A stretch of DNA of 64,000 nt from Bradyrhizobium guangxiense. Lineage in GTDB: Bacteria; Pseudomonadota; Alphaproteobacteria; Rhizobiales; Xanthobacteraceae. Below the pieces are notes generated by a model. It was given only the letters and a program-made list of their open reading frames with translations. It was not told the origin of the DNA and searched no databases. The position numbers and the translations under genes were made by a program. Positions 16,874 through 24,682 of the stretch are shown in pieces. The stretch lies in assembly GCF_004114915.1 (NCBI RefSeq), contig NZ_CP022220.1:186001-250000 (forward strand), in the 5' to 3' direction. Positions within the stretch are counted from its first letter, which is position 1; each line of letters starts with the position of its first letter.

Positions 16874-18250
16874 TCAAAGCAGCCCCGCGCCCACCGAGCC
16901 CAGATCAGGGATCAACGAAGGATCCGTGAACCTGTCCATTGTGAAGACAGCCGATCCGGGCAACGGCTTATCCGCAACCCATGCGGCCGTTTGCTCTCCG
17001 ACAGCGCAAGCCATCATCGTGCCAAAGCCGGAAAGACCGACGCACATATAGGAGCCTTCCGGTCCCATGGGCCCGACCAGCGGCCAATTGTCGTGGGTCC
17101 GCGTATCCCAGCCGCTATAATGATGCAGACCGCGCGTCAGCCGTCCGATATAGGTCCTGAGTCCGGGGTTGAGCCTCGAAGCCCCTCGAAGCACAATTTC
17201 GGGAAAGCGGTCGTCCAGCGGAACGTCCCAGGTCGCGTTTACCTGCGCCCTCTCGTTGTAGGCCCATCCGAGCCGTAGCCAGCTGCCGCCGTCTCCTCCG
17301 TCGGGACGGCAATGAATTGCGCCGGTCATTGGTTGTGTGAGCCAGGCAGTGTCTGCACTGGCCCGAAGCAGGCTAGCTTCTTCTTCCGTCCAATTGATCA
17401 TTTGATCATCGAGGTCGATCGAAAACGGCATGTCCCGAGGAATGACCTTGTGAACATCCTCGAAGGCGATTTTCTGCTGCATCACATTGAATAGGGGCAA
17501 CTCGACGTCGAGCATGGCGGCAATGTCGTTCGCAAAGGGACCCGCACAGTTAATTAGCTTGACCGCTCGGAGAGTCTTAGAGGTCCCCTCGTCCTTAAAA
17601 GCGATAGTAAACCCGCCTTCTCGCTCCGCCCTAATGCCGTCGACCATGCCCTGCATGCGGTGCGCGCCGACGCTGCCCGTGTATTCCAGCATGAAGGCTC
17701 CCATCTGCTGCCCCGAAATGTCGCCGGCTTGGCGTACATGCAGGATTGTTCGCAGGTCGCGATCATAATTGGGAAACAGCGATTGGATCAGCTCGGGATT
17801 GCGAAGCAGATCGAAGCCTCGTGGCGCCAGCGTCCAGTCAGCGTCTGCGGGTCGTTGATAACTGCGGCTCGTGGTACCCTCATGGATCCGTACCTGCTCA
17901 TCGAATTCCGCACCCAAGCTGAAGCGCAATCCCTCGATCAGCTCGGAGGCATCTGTCTTTCGCGACGCCAAGACATATCCGCGTCGAGTCATGTTCAGCC
18001 GATTGCCCGACTCTCGCGCGATGTCTTCCATGAGCTGGATGGAACGATCAGAGAGACGAACCATCAGTGGATGGGTCCACCAATTTCGATAATTCTCGCC
18101 AGACTGAGCGGACGTGAAGGCCATCGGAGGGCCTTGGTCGATGAGCGCGATATCAGTGATGCCGTGGTGTTTGGCCAGATAGTAGGCGACCGCGATACCA
18201 ATCGTACCGGACCCGATGATAGCGACCTCGGCGCTTTTCACGCTCGCCAT
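16874..18250 (-). CDS. FAD-dependent oxidoreductase, DAO family (amino-acid/amine oxidase), 1
   Basis: 458 residues from ATG 18250 ('MASVKSAEVAIIGSGTIGIA'), chosen because AGAAGGG sits eight bases upstream; the frame itself extends further and would cover the regulatory motif. The Rossmann dinucleotide site 'IIGSGTIGIAVAYYLAKHHG' is followed by the 'LIDQGPPMAFTSAQSGENYR' substrate-side region, and the C terminus has 'CVGLSGFGTMMACAVGEQTA', both usual in glycine/sarcosine/iminodiacetate oxidase-type DAO enzymes. It oxidises a C-N bond to imine and then oxo acid, transferring electrons to oxygen or an acceptor. A second DAO gene is upstream; they are only distantly alike and may act on successive N-substituents. 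Confidence 0.86.
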   Translation of the reverse strand: MASVKSAEVAIIGSGTIGIAVAYYLAKHHGITDIALIDQGPPMAFTSAQSGENYRNWWTHPLMVRLSDRSIQLMEDIARESGNRLNMTRRGYVLASRKTDASELIEGLRFSLGAEFDEQVRIHEGTTSRSYQRPADADWTLAPRGFDLLRNPELIQSLFPNYDRDLRTILHVRQAGDISGQQMGAFMLEYTGSVGAHRMQGMVDGIRAEREGGFTIAFKDEGTSKTLRAVKLINCAGPFANDIAAMLDVELPLFNVMQQKIAFEDVHKVIPRDMPFSIDLDDQMINWTEEEASLLRASADTAWLTQPMTGAIHCRPDGGDGGSWLRLGWAYNERAQVNATWDVPLDDRFPEIVLRGASRLNPGLRTYIGRLTRGLHHYSGWDTRTHDNWPLVGPMGPEGSYMCVGLSGFGTMMACAVGEQTAAWVADKPLPGSAVFTMDRFTDPSLIPDLGSVGAGLL

Positions 18251-18273
18251 ATTTTGCATCCCTTCTATTGTTT

Positions 18274-18282
18274 TTGGATACA
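18274..18282. promoter_or_regulatory. TTGGATACA motif upstream of FAD oxidase 1
   Basis: TTGGATACA on the plus strand (TGTATCCAA in the direction of transcription) lies 24-32 bases before the ATG at 18250, next to the ribosome-binding purine run. It is the only well-conserved element in the gap between the two FAD oxidase genes. It matches the half-sites at 20851, 22507, 24350 and 15214. A repressor bound here would block the promoter or the ribosome site; no regulator is identified. Confidence 0.45.
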
Positions 18283-18470
18283 TTTTATATTGCCACACCG
18301 CAACTGATTTCGCATCGCCGATCGCGTTTTACGGAAGGGTTCCAAAGCGCCGTTTCGAGGTCACACGGTCCGTGGCGCGTGGCGCCTCAAGGAGAACGGC
18401 CTCGCGGTCACATCGGAAGGTCTTGGAAGGCAAAGCTCCCAAATCCCACAGGCAGGGGAAAGCGTTGAAA

Positions 18471-19634
18471 CTATATGATGCCGCGCTCGGGCAGAGGGGC
18501 GTCGTCGATCAGTCGCTGCCAACCGAAACGAGTTAAATCCAGCGTTTCGTATCGTCCCTTCAGGATAAGTTCGGAAATCGCCAGACCACAGCCGGGCGCA
18601 TGCATCAGGCCGTGACCTGAGAAGCCCGCCAGCATGTGGAAATTGCCCAGACCATCGGCCCCCGGCCCGATGATGACATTGCCGTCGAAGTCGTTCTGAT
18701 CATAGAGACCCGGCAAAGTTGAACGGCATTTCGTCCGTTCGAACTGCGGGAAACGGTGCGCCAATGCTGGCCACACAACTGATTCGAAATAGTCGTAGTC
18801 GACCTCGAAATTATAGCCCCGCGGTTCCGCGAGCGTCGGAACACCGCCTGAATAGCCGGCGCCTTCGGGACGGAAAGCTAATCTTTCGGGGTCTTTGAGG
18901 TAAGGCAGCGGCTCGATGGGTTCTTGCGTTTCGAAGTAATGTTCGAAACGCCGCAGCGGGGGGATTGGAACATCGAACCCCAGTTGCTTGCAGATTTCCT
19001 TTGCCCACGCTCCTGCGCAATTGATGAATTGATCCGCTTCAATCTGAGCGCCGGATGCCACTCGGGCATGCGTTACAGCATGAGCGGCGCGGTCCATCCC
19101 CACCACATCGTCGGCAAGATATTTGACGCCGAGAGATTGCGATTTCTTACGAAAACCCATCAGCACACTATGCGGATCCAGCCAGCCGTCATCGGGAGAA
19201 TGGACGCCGGCGCCAAGGTCCGAAACGTTCATCGAAGGGAATTTCTCTTTCAGACCGTCCGGCGTCAGCCATACGACATTGCAACCTTGATCTCGTTGAG
19301 CGTCGTAATTTTGACGCAACATCCCCGTCGCACTAAGGGGCACGATGAAGAGGTAGCCATTTTTCTTAAAGCCGATCTCGGCATCCACGCCTTCGATCGC
19401 CATCGTCTTCGGAAATGACTCAAAGAAGGGGATTGAGAAATTTGAAAGCTGGATATTCTCGGAAAGCGCGAAAAGACGTCGGACGCCACCAGACGCCCGT
19501 GGCGTCGAGGCTATCGCATAGGTCGGATCGCGCTCTATCACTATGACATCTGAAGCCGGCGCCATGAGCTTGAGAAAATAGGCAGCCGCGGAACCGATGG
19601 CTCCGCCCCCAATAATTGCGACATCATATTTCAT
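18471..19634 (-). CDS. FAD-dependent oxidoreductase, DAO family (amino-acid/amine oxidase), 2
   Basis: 387 residues from ATG 19634. The protein starts directly with the FAD-binding fold 'MKYDVAIIGGGAIGSAAAYF' and an acidic ribose-binding end 'VIVIERDPTYAIASTPRASG'. The arginine-rich stretch 'SGGVRRLFALSENIQLS' and the C-terminal 'HMLAGFSGHGLMHAPGCGLA' resemble bacterial FAD oxidases of the sarcosine/D-amino-acid group, whose length (about 380-400) it matches. It lies about 77 bases downstream of the biotin-carrier-like gene. Together with oxidase 1 it argues that the cluster substrate is an amine, N-methyl or N-carboxyalkyl amino acid. The real substrate is unknown. Confidence 0.86.
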   Translation of the reverse strand: MKYDVAIIGGGAIGSAAAYFLKLMAPASDVIVIERDPTYAIASTPRASGGVRRLFALSENIQLSNFSIPFFESFPKTMAIEGVDAEIGFKKNGYLFIVPLSATGMLRQNYDAQRDQGCNVVWLTPDGLKEKFPSMNVSDLGAGVHSPDDGWLDPHSVLMGFRKKSQSLGVKYLADDVVGMDRAAHAVTHARVASGAQIEADQFINCAGAWAKEICKQLGFDVPIPPLRRFEHYFETQEPIEPLPYLKDPERLAFRPEGAGYSGGVPTLAEPRGYNFEVDYDYFESVVWPALAHRFPQFERTKCRSTLPGLYDQNDFDGNVIIGPGADGLGNFHMLAGFSGHGLMHAPGCGLAISELILKGRYETLDLTRFGWQRLIDDAPLPERGII

Positions 19635-19711
19635 TTTCCTACCTGCCCGAGTAGAGTAGATGGTGTGATACTATGCCAACGCCGTGCGCCGATGCCGTTC
19701 GTAGATGCCGC

Positions 19712-20116
19712 CTACTCCACGTCTACCGGAAGGATCTCGAACAAGGGCGCGCCGTAACTAACCGCGGCGCCTTCTTCGATAAGAATTGTGACCAACCGCC
19801 CCCGCTGCGGCGTTCTGATCGGGATTAGAATCAAATCATCCTGTAGGTAGCCGAGGATATCATCCGAGTTTAAAGACGAGCCCATCGGCACCGCCGCTGA
19901 AGCCGCCGCGGGATGCCTTGGTAAGAATCTTCCCGGCCCAACCGCGCGAACAACAATATTTGCCGTAGCCGGCGGCGCCGCTCGCACCTTCTCGTCGGTC
20001 GTCGCCGCAAGCTCAATGTTTATAAACTCGCCGCCTTCCTCATATTCCAGCCGGATCAAGCCATGGCGCCTCATGATGGCAGTCAATTGCGGAATGTAAT
20101 CGCAAAGACCCGTCAT
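19712..20116 (-). CDS. Biotin-carrier-like protein lacking the biotinylation lysine
   Basis: 134 residues from ATG 20116, whose ATGA overlaps the stop of the accC remnant. The N terminus ('LPQLTAIMRRHG'-like stretch, 'LIRLEYEEGGEFINIEL') resembles AccB N-terminal helices. The C-terminal half folds like a biotinyl domain ('GYLQDDLILIPIRTPQRGRL' then 'EEGAAVSYGAPLFEI'). Where true carriers have 'E-A/S-M-K-M', this protein reads 'LIPIRTPQRG', so there is no acceptor lysine and biotinylation is not expected. It may be a structural relative kept in oxoprolinase-type clusters, or a decaying duplicate of the accB gene two positions upstream. Confidence 0.7.
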   Translation of the reverse strand: MTGLCDYIPQLTAIMRRHGLIRLEYEEGGEFINIELAATTDEKVRAAPPATANIVVRAVGPGRFLPRHPAAASAAVPMGSSLNSDDILGYLQDDLILIPIRTPQRGRLVTILIEEGAAVSYGAPLFEILPVDVE

Positions 20117-20283
20117 GATGCCACCGCAGAAGTGGCTCTCTTCAGCCTCAGCCCAGCGGCCAACCAATTCTTCAGAAACCGGATGTCCGCGCTGCCGGCT
20201 TTGAACGCTTCAATGGCACCGCAGGCGCGCTCCATTCTAACGGCTATTTCCCCACGGTTGGCGATCAGCACCTTGTCAAACAT
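20113..20283 (-). pseudogene. accC: Biotin carboxylase (accC) remnant with a large in-frame internal deletion
   Basis: A 56-codon frame that starts 'MFDKVLIANRGEIAVRMERA', the unmistakable N terminus of biotin carboxylase, then jumps after about 22 residues to 'AFKAGSADIRFLKNWLAAG'. That block matches the extreme C terminus of AccC (pattern F-x-x-G-x-x-x-I-x-Y/F-L-x-x-x-L). About 400 residues, including the whole ATP-grasp active site, are missing, while both the start (four bases after accB) and the stop (overlapping the next ATG) keep operon spacing. The product cannot carboxylate biotin. This looks like a clean internal deletion rather than gradual decay. Confidence 0.75.
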
Positions 20284-20287
20284 TTGC

Positions 20288-20701
20288 TCACTCGAGAACG
20301 AGAAGAGTGTCACCCGCGCAAACCACCTGGCCGTCGTCGGGTAGGATTGCTCGCACCGTCCCCGCTCTGTCAGCTTCGACACGGAACAGTGTTTTCATGG
20401 ACTCTACGACAGCAACGATCTGCCCCTTGGTGATTGTCTGCCCTACTTCAACCGCAGGAGAACCACCCTGGACATCCGAGCGATAAAACACTCCGTCGGT
20501 CAAAGCTCGTATCTTATGACCTTCTTGATTCGAACCGAGACTGTCAGCTTTTTGCAGTGACAGCGGCGCGCTGGTGAAAGCGGATGTCACTTCAGCGGCG
20601 GCGATCAGCAGCAGCCGAATGTCCCCTCTTTTCAGCTCAATCTTCTGCAAATTGAGCTCAGCCGCCTTCCGGCAAAAAACTTCGATCTGCTTCAGGTCCA
20701 T
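20288..20701 (-). CDS. accB: Biotin carboxyl carrier protein (AccB-like)
   Basis: 137 residues. The N terminus 'MDLKQIEVFCRKAAELNLQK' and a Ser/Ala-rich linker precede a biotinyl domain with 'GQIVAVVESMKTLFRVEADR'; the lysine of ESMK near residue 104 is the biotin attachment site. The length is slightly short for AccB (150-160). It begins a unit with the deleted accC and the lysine-less carrier. Dedicated accB/accC copies often travel with pxpABC genes. Here the partner carboxylase is gone, so the protein may be idle or may borrow the housekeeping AccC. It is preceded by a 205-base gap carrying a TGTATT...GGATACA repeat. Confidence 0.85.
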   Translation of the reverse strand: MDLKQIEVFCRKAAELNLQKIELKRGDIRLLLIAAAEVTSAFTSAPLSLQKADSLGSNQEGHKIRALTDGVFYRSDVQGGSPAVEVGQTITKGQIVAVVESMKTLFRVEADRAGTVRAILPDDGQVVCAGDTLLVLE

Positions 20702-20830
20702 GAAGGCCGCGGTCTCCCGAAGAACGAACTAATCGGCAACCGAAGACGGGGCTGACAGCATCAAACTGCGCCGGGCCGTTTGCGCCGATCGCGAGACAAT
20801 GAGCACGACGCCCATAACAGTCAAGCACAA

Positions 20831-20859
20831 TGTATTCTATTGCGGCCCTTTTGGATACA
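20831..20859. promoter_or_regulatory. Imperfect inverted repeat TGTATT...GGATACA upstream of accB
   Basis: TGTATT at 20831-20836 and GGATACA at 20853-20859 form imperfect inverted arms in the 205-base gap between the lyase and accB, about 130-160 bases upstream of the accB ATG. The right arm is the same TTGGATACA seen at 18274. The rest of the gap shows no gene. This is a candidate operator for the downstream carrier/oxidase unit. Confidence 0.45.
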
Positions 20860-20906
20860 TCATCATGTTGCGATAGATGCTGGCCGGACATATCGACCAC
20901 CCAATG

Positions 20907-22412
20907 TTACTCAAGGATGGCATTCACGGCTTCATCAAGAGCTTTAGCGGCGCGTTCGCGAACACAACGCAGCTTTTCCTGCTGCTCCGCATCTCTGGTC
21001 TGGCTCTCGCGAGCGAGCTTTATCTGCGCGCACACATTGGCGGGCGCCGGGCTGCCGTAAGTCGAACGTCGGCCAACGAAAGCGAGTGGACTAAGGCTTT
21101 CCCGAAACAGTTGGGGGTCAAGGCTTGGTGCAGGAAAACCGAGCTGATTTGCTGCTGCATCCAAGTCGGCACTTGTCACCGTGTTTGGCATCATTCCGCA
21201 ATTGAAACAGTGCGCCACGAATCCGGCGACCAATTCATGCGCTTTACGCCACCCCAACGCAGTCTCGCGCGCTATGGCCGCAGCAAGGTCCGTTGCGGTG
21301 CACCAGTTGGCACCCGCCAAATAGCTCATTCTCGCGACATCAAAGCGCACATCGCCCACAAGGCGCGACAGAGTATCCAGTCGTGCGGGAATCATTTCAC
21401 CAATGGCCTTGAGCTGACTGTCCGTATTGACCCGCTCCATGGTGGTAAAACCAGTAGGTCCGCGTTCGGACATGCTTACAGCCAGGAAGGCCGATGATGC
21501 TTGCGTCGCCAAACTCTTGATGTCCTCCAGCCCATCAGGATTTTTCTTCTGCGGCATGATCGAGCTAGTACCACACAGATAATCCGGCAATTCGACATAG
21601 CCATATTCAAATGTCGACCATAACTGCAGATCATCGGCCAAGCGAGCGAGCGAATGCGTTAAACCTGCCATGAGACCGGCATATTCGATCTCCATGTCGT
21701 GGCTGATGATCGCATCGAAAGTGTTGGGCAAGGGCCCATCGAAGCCGAGGAGCTCTGACGAGCGCCGACGATCGATCGGAAAATCGCTCCCAGTCATGAT
21801 GGCAGCGCCAGCAGGCGACTGATTGATGCGAGCATGAGCTTCTTGATATCGCTGCTGATGCCGGGCTGCGACCAGTTCAAACATCAGAGCCCAATGCGCC
21901 AGTGTTGTTGGCTGGGCGTGCTGGCCATGCGTGTTGCCCGCCATGACGGTCTCGATGTGTTTCGACGCCAATTCTATGAGAGAATGGCGCAGCTTCATCA
22001 TGCCATCCAAGGCTGAACAGATCTGAGCCGCAAACGCCCTCCTTCGAGAAACGGCATTCAGATCTCCCGAACTGCGCCCGGTGGCGATCTGCCCACCAAT
22101 TTCACTGCCATAAAGCTTTGTTAGATATCGTTCGCCCGCGTGCAGGCCCGAGTTCATCTTAGAATGAACATTTAGAACACCTTCTGCCTCCATCTGTCGC
22201 AGGCCGGCTAGAAGTTGCTGTCCGATTTTACGCTTAATTGCGCCCCCTTCGGTTAGCGCAACTAGATGGGCCTTGTCGAACGCATGAATATGCGGAGCCG
22301 TTATCGCATCGAACCGAGACTTGTAGTTGTCAAGATAATCTAGAGGAACTTGCTTCAAACGCGCTCCGGGGTTGGCGGCGCTGCGATAAGTTTGCGGAGC
22401 GTGGGTTTCCAT
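20907..22412 (-). CDS. Argininosuccinate lyase-like C-N lyase (fumarase/aspartase superfamily)
   Basis: A 501-residue protein with the superfamily signature 'CGTSSIMPQKKNPDGLEDIK' near residue 283 (the mobile loop with the catalytic serine) and the upstream 'MAGNTHGQHAQPTTLAHWAL' block near 158 carrying the catalytic histidine region. Members cleave a C-N bond by beta-elimination, releasing fumarate from argininosuccinate, from EDDS (EDDS lyase) or from related N-(dicarboxyethyl) amines. There is no other arginine-biosynthesis gene nearby, and the neighbours are oxidases, an amidase and a transporter, so a catabolic lyase on an N-succinyl-type amine is more likely than ArgH. The start ATG 22412 lies downstream of an AT-rich promoter-like gap. 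Confidence 0.82.
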   Translation of the reverse strand: METHAPQTYRSAANPGARLKQVPLDYLDNYKSRFDAITAPHIHAFDKAHLVALTEGGAIKRKIGQQLLAGLRQMEAEGVLNVHSKMNSGLHAGERYLTKLYGSEIGGQIATGRSSGDLNAVSRRRAFAAQICSALDGMMKLRHSLIELASKHIETVMAGNTHGQHAQPTTLAHWALMFELVAARHQQRYQEAHARINQSPAGAAIMTGSDFPIDRRRSSELLGFDGPLPNTFDAIISHDMEIEYAGLMAGLTHSLARLADDLQLWSTFEYGYVELPDYLCGTSSIMPQKKNPDGLEDIKSLATQASSAFLAVSMSERGPTGFTTMERVNTDSQLKAIGEMIPARLDTLSRLVGDVRFDVARMSYLAGANWCTATDLAAAIARETALGWRKAHELVAGFVAHCFNCGMMPNTVTSADLDAAANQLGFPAPSLDPQLFRESLSPLAFVGRRSTYGSPAPANVCAQIKLARESQTRDAEQQEKLRCVRERAAKALDEAVNAILE

Positions 22413-22484
22413 TTAAGGATCTGCCTTAGCTTCGGGCCCGAACGAGCCGGTTTGCCGGCCACCGACACAACCAAGCAAGCCTGA

Positions 22485-22513
22485 TGTATGCATATTAATT
22501 ATACTGTATCCAG
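22485..22513. promoter_or_regulatory. Promoter/operator region with TGTATG and TGTATCC boxes upstream of the lyase
   Basis: In the 242-base gap before the lyase gene there is a strongly AT-rich island. TGTATG (22485-22490) and TGTATCC (22505-22511) are start-to-start 20 bases apart, and on the minus strand the intervening bases contain TATAAT. The latter fits a -10 box for minus-strand transcription about 80 bases before ATG 22412. TGTATCC matches the half-site in the other cluster gaps. The rest of the gap shows no gene. Confidence 0.5.
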
Positions 22514-22654
22514 TCGCGCTGCCTGTCAATAACATGACACTGGGCGTGGCCGATAGCCTCCGGCGAAGCGGACGAAAAATCGATGGCGAGGTGGCCGCTG
22601 AGGTGACGGGTCAGAAGACAAATGGCTTGAGACGAGTTGTGCTGCGTGTTCACT

Positions 22655-23947
22655 TCAGTCATTGTCATTGATGCCAAGCTGCTTCTCGACTGCCGCCAGC
22701 AGAATTGAGATTGCAATTGCCTCAGCTGCAATCCGCACGTCTTCCAACGATGCAAAACTTGGCGCAATGCGGATATTGCTGTCCTTGGGATCATGCCCGT
22801 TTGGAAAAGTCGATCCTGCTGCAGTGAGAGAGATTCCCGCGTCGCCCGCCAGCCTGACAGCTCGTTGCGCTGCGCCTGCAATAGTATCGACGCTGATGAA
22901 ATAACCGCCCTCAGGCCGAGTCCAGACGGCAGCACCTTTGCCTGCGAGACGTCTTTCGAACGCTTGGAGCACTGCGGAAAACTTGGGAGCAAGAATAGCG
23001 CGGTGTCTTTTCATGTGTCGTGTCACGCCCCCTGCGTCCTTGAGGAAACGCGCGTGACGAAGTTGATTAAGCTTGTCTTGACCAGCTCCACGCCGCTTGG
23101 CGCAGTCAAGAAACCAACGAACGTTCGCGGGAGAAGCTGCGAAGAAGCCGATACCGGCTGTGGCGAAGGTAATCTTTGAGGTAGACCAGAACATAAGCGG
23201 TCGATCCGCATTCCCGGCGGCCGCGCAAGCAGGCAAGATCCGTTTAGCTGGCTTGCTGTTATCGGCTAAGTGATGGACGACATACGCATCGTCCCAGAAG
23301 AGCCGAAAATCTGTGGCCGCAGCCTCCATCGCAGCCAGTCGATCAATTACTTCATCGGACCATATTTCGCCCGTCGGATTGGCATAAGTCGGCACGCACC
23401 ACATGCCCTTCACACGTGGATCCCGCACATGATGCTCCACCACCTTCATGTCTGGCCCCTTGGGCGTGACAGGGACCGGAATCAGATCGATGCCATACTC
23501 GATGCACATGTTATGATGCAGTTCATAACCAGGCACGGGGCTAAGGAACGCGATTCTTCCCTGTTTCATCCAAGGGGTCGCAATTGCTGTCACACCCTTT
23601 AGAAGAGCCCACACAATTACATCATGCATGATCGCAAGGCTGGAGTTACCTCCTACCACGACTTGCTCCACTGGAACGTCTAGGATGGGAGCGAATATGC
23701 GGCGGAGTTCGACAAGTCCCTTCGGATCGCCCCCGTAATTTCGTGCATCGTCCCCAGCTTCCGTGATCCAATCATCGGGTTTCGGTAGCGAAAGCAGTTC
23801 GTTCGACAGATCGAGCTGCTCTTCTCCCGGGCGCCCGCGCGCGATGTTCAGCTTCAATTTGCGCGCGCGAATAGCATCGTATTCCGCCCTCACGTGGCGG
23901 AGCATCTGCTGAAGTTCGTCGGCGCTCATCTCGGCAAGCCGCATCAT
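22655..23947 (-). CDS. Aspartate aminotransferase-like protein (PF12897-type fold I)
   Basis: About 430 residues from ATG 23947, preceded by GAGAGAGGA; an ATG at 24013 is possible but has no ribosome site. Features are 'LDLSNELLSLP' near 65, 'DARNYGGDPKGLVELRRIF' near 85, 'VGGNSSLAIMHDVIVWALLK' near 115, and the PLP-lysine block 'WSTSKITFATAGIGFFAAS' near 275. This combination marks the unusual aspartate-aminotransferase subgroup with aminotransferase fold I. It is the most upstream gene of the minus-strand supercluster. If the lyase downstream releases fumarate plus an amino acid such as aspartate, this enzyme would convert the amino acid to its oxo acid. Confidence 0.85.
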   Translation of the reverse strand: MMRLAEMSADELQQMLRHVRAEYDAIRARKLKLNIARGRPGEEQLDLSNELLSLPKPDDWITEAGDDARNYGGDPKGLVELRRIFAPILDVPVEQVVVGGNSSLAIMHDVIVWALLKGVTAIATPWMKQGRIAFLSPVPGYELHHNMCIEYGIDLIPVPVTPKGPDMKVVEHHVRDPRVKGMWCVPTYANPTGEIWSDEVIDRLAAMEAAATDFRLFWDDAYVVHHLADNSKPAKRILPACAAAGNADRPLMFWSTSKITFATAGIGFFAASPANVRWFLDCAKRRGAGQDKLNQLRHARFLKDAGGVTRHMKRHRAILAPKFSAVLQAFERRLAGKGAAVWTRPEGGYFISVDTIAGAAQRAVRLAGDAGISLTAAGSTFPNGHDPKDSNIRIAPSFASLEDVRIAAEAIAISILLAAVEKQLGINDND

Positions 23948-24013
23948 GATCCTCTCTCGCACCTGGCGAAGATGAGGCCTGTGGGACGATCCGATCCCGA
24001 GGTCTTGCATCAT

Positions 24014-24493
24014 CGCACGTACGGCTTAGCTCTTCGCACTAATGCCATTTCGACGCCTGAGCCGATCTACTGCTCGCCTCTTGGCCATCATCGCGTGGTC
24101 TCATCCAGTTGCAGGCGAAACCCAGATCGCGCGTCACCACCAACATGGTCACGCGCTTGTTCCTCCGCATGGTCCATCCGTCGCCTCAGGCCAAAACGCA
24201 GCACTTCTGGTCGTGGCGGAGACACGGAGTTTCGGGAAGCACCCAGTTGCTCCAGCCGGCCCACAGCCGCCGCATCTTGCCGGAATTCCACCTGGAGGAT
24301 TCGATCTCAGAAGCTCGGCAAAGCTGTTGATTATACACTTGACGGTGTTTGGATACGAAAATAGCGTCTGGTAGTCAAGCAGCGCTGGCGACCGCGAAGC
24401 GGAATGCCAGACTTGCGCGCCAACAGCAAGAAACCCGGAGAAGGTTGGCGATGGCAGCTCCCGTAACACGGCAACTCACAAAAATCTGCGCCT
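24014..24493. other. Intergenic/degenerate stretch with a GGATAC motif
   Basis: No intact gene is visible in these 480 bases, which separate the minus-strand cluster from plus-strand remnants. TTTGGATACG at 24348-24357 repeats the cluster half-site. A short minus-strand coding scrap (24105-24155) looks like an ABC ATPase piece. The remainder shows no recognisable protein or RNA on either strand. Confidence 0.5.
24105..24155 (-). pseudogene. Possible polar-amino-acid ABC ATPase scrap
   Basis: Seventeen codons read 'RVTMLVVTRDLGFACNW', close to the H-loop region 'MTMLVVTHEMGFAR' of GlnQ/HisP-type ATPases, except that the switch histidine is arginine. No Walker motifs are seen on either side in any frame. 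It is either a very short relic or a chance match, so confidence is low. Confidence 0.3.
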
Positions 24494-24682
24494 CACGGCG
24501 GCACCTTCGTCGCACTGCCCAAGCAGCTTTGGGAAGAAGCGATTTACCGCGCGACCCCTTCTCTTGCCGCGGTCTCCGCTTGGCTTCTGCTGGTCGTGCG
24601 CTCTGTGATGCTTATCGCTCACGTGACCGCAACGAGAGCCAACGCGACAGTGGTAAGGGCAATCAGGAATTCTAGGAACGCC
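24494..24682 (+). pseudogene. ABC permease 3' remnant (paralogue of the fused permease)
   Basis: This frame reads 'GGTFVALPKQLWEEAIYRAT', then 'PSLAAVSAWLLLVV' and 'SVMLIAHV'. It aligns with the C-terminal end of the fused permease at 9722-11536 ('GGSFTTLPKQLYQQAVYGAS', then 'PELAAVSTLLLALI'). Nothing upstream resembles the rest of a permease, so only the last 45 or so codons survive. The frame now runs without a stop into the following binding-protein start. It shows that a second copy of this transporter once lay here in plus orientation, divergent from the main cluster. Confidence 0.7.

Noticed and set aside
20658..20900. 80-codon minus-strand open frame between the lyase and accB
   Set aside because: It overlaps the accB N terminus, has no homologous motif or ribosome site, and the region looks like a promoter gap.
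24105..24155. Functional GlnQ-like ATPase gene
   Set aside because: Only 17 codons match, the H-loop histidine is missing and no Walker motif is nearby; kept only as a low-confidence scrap.
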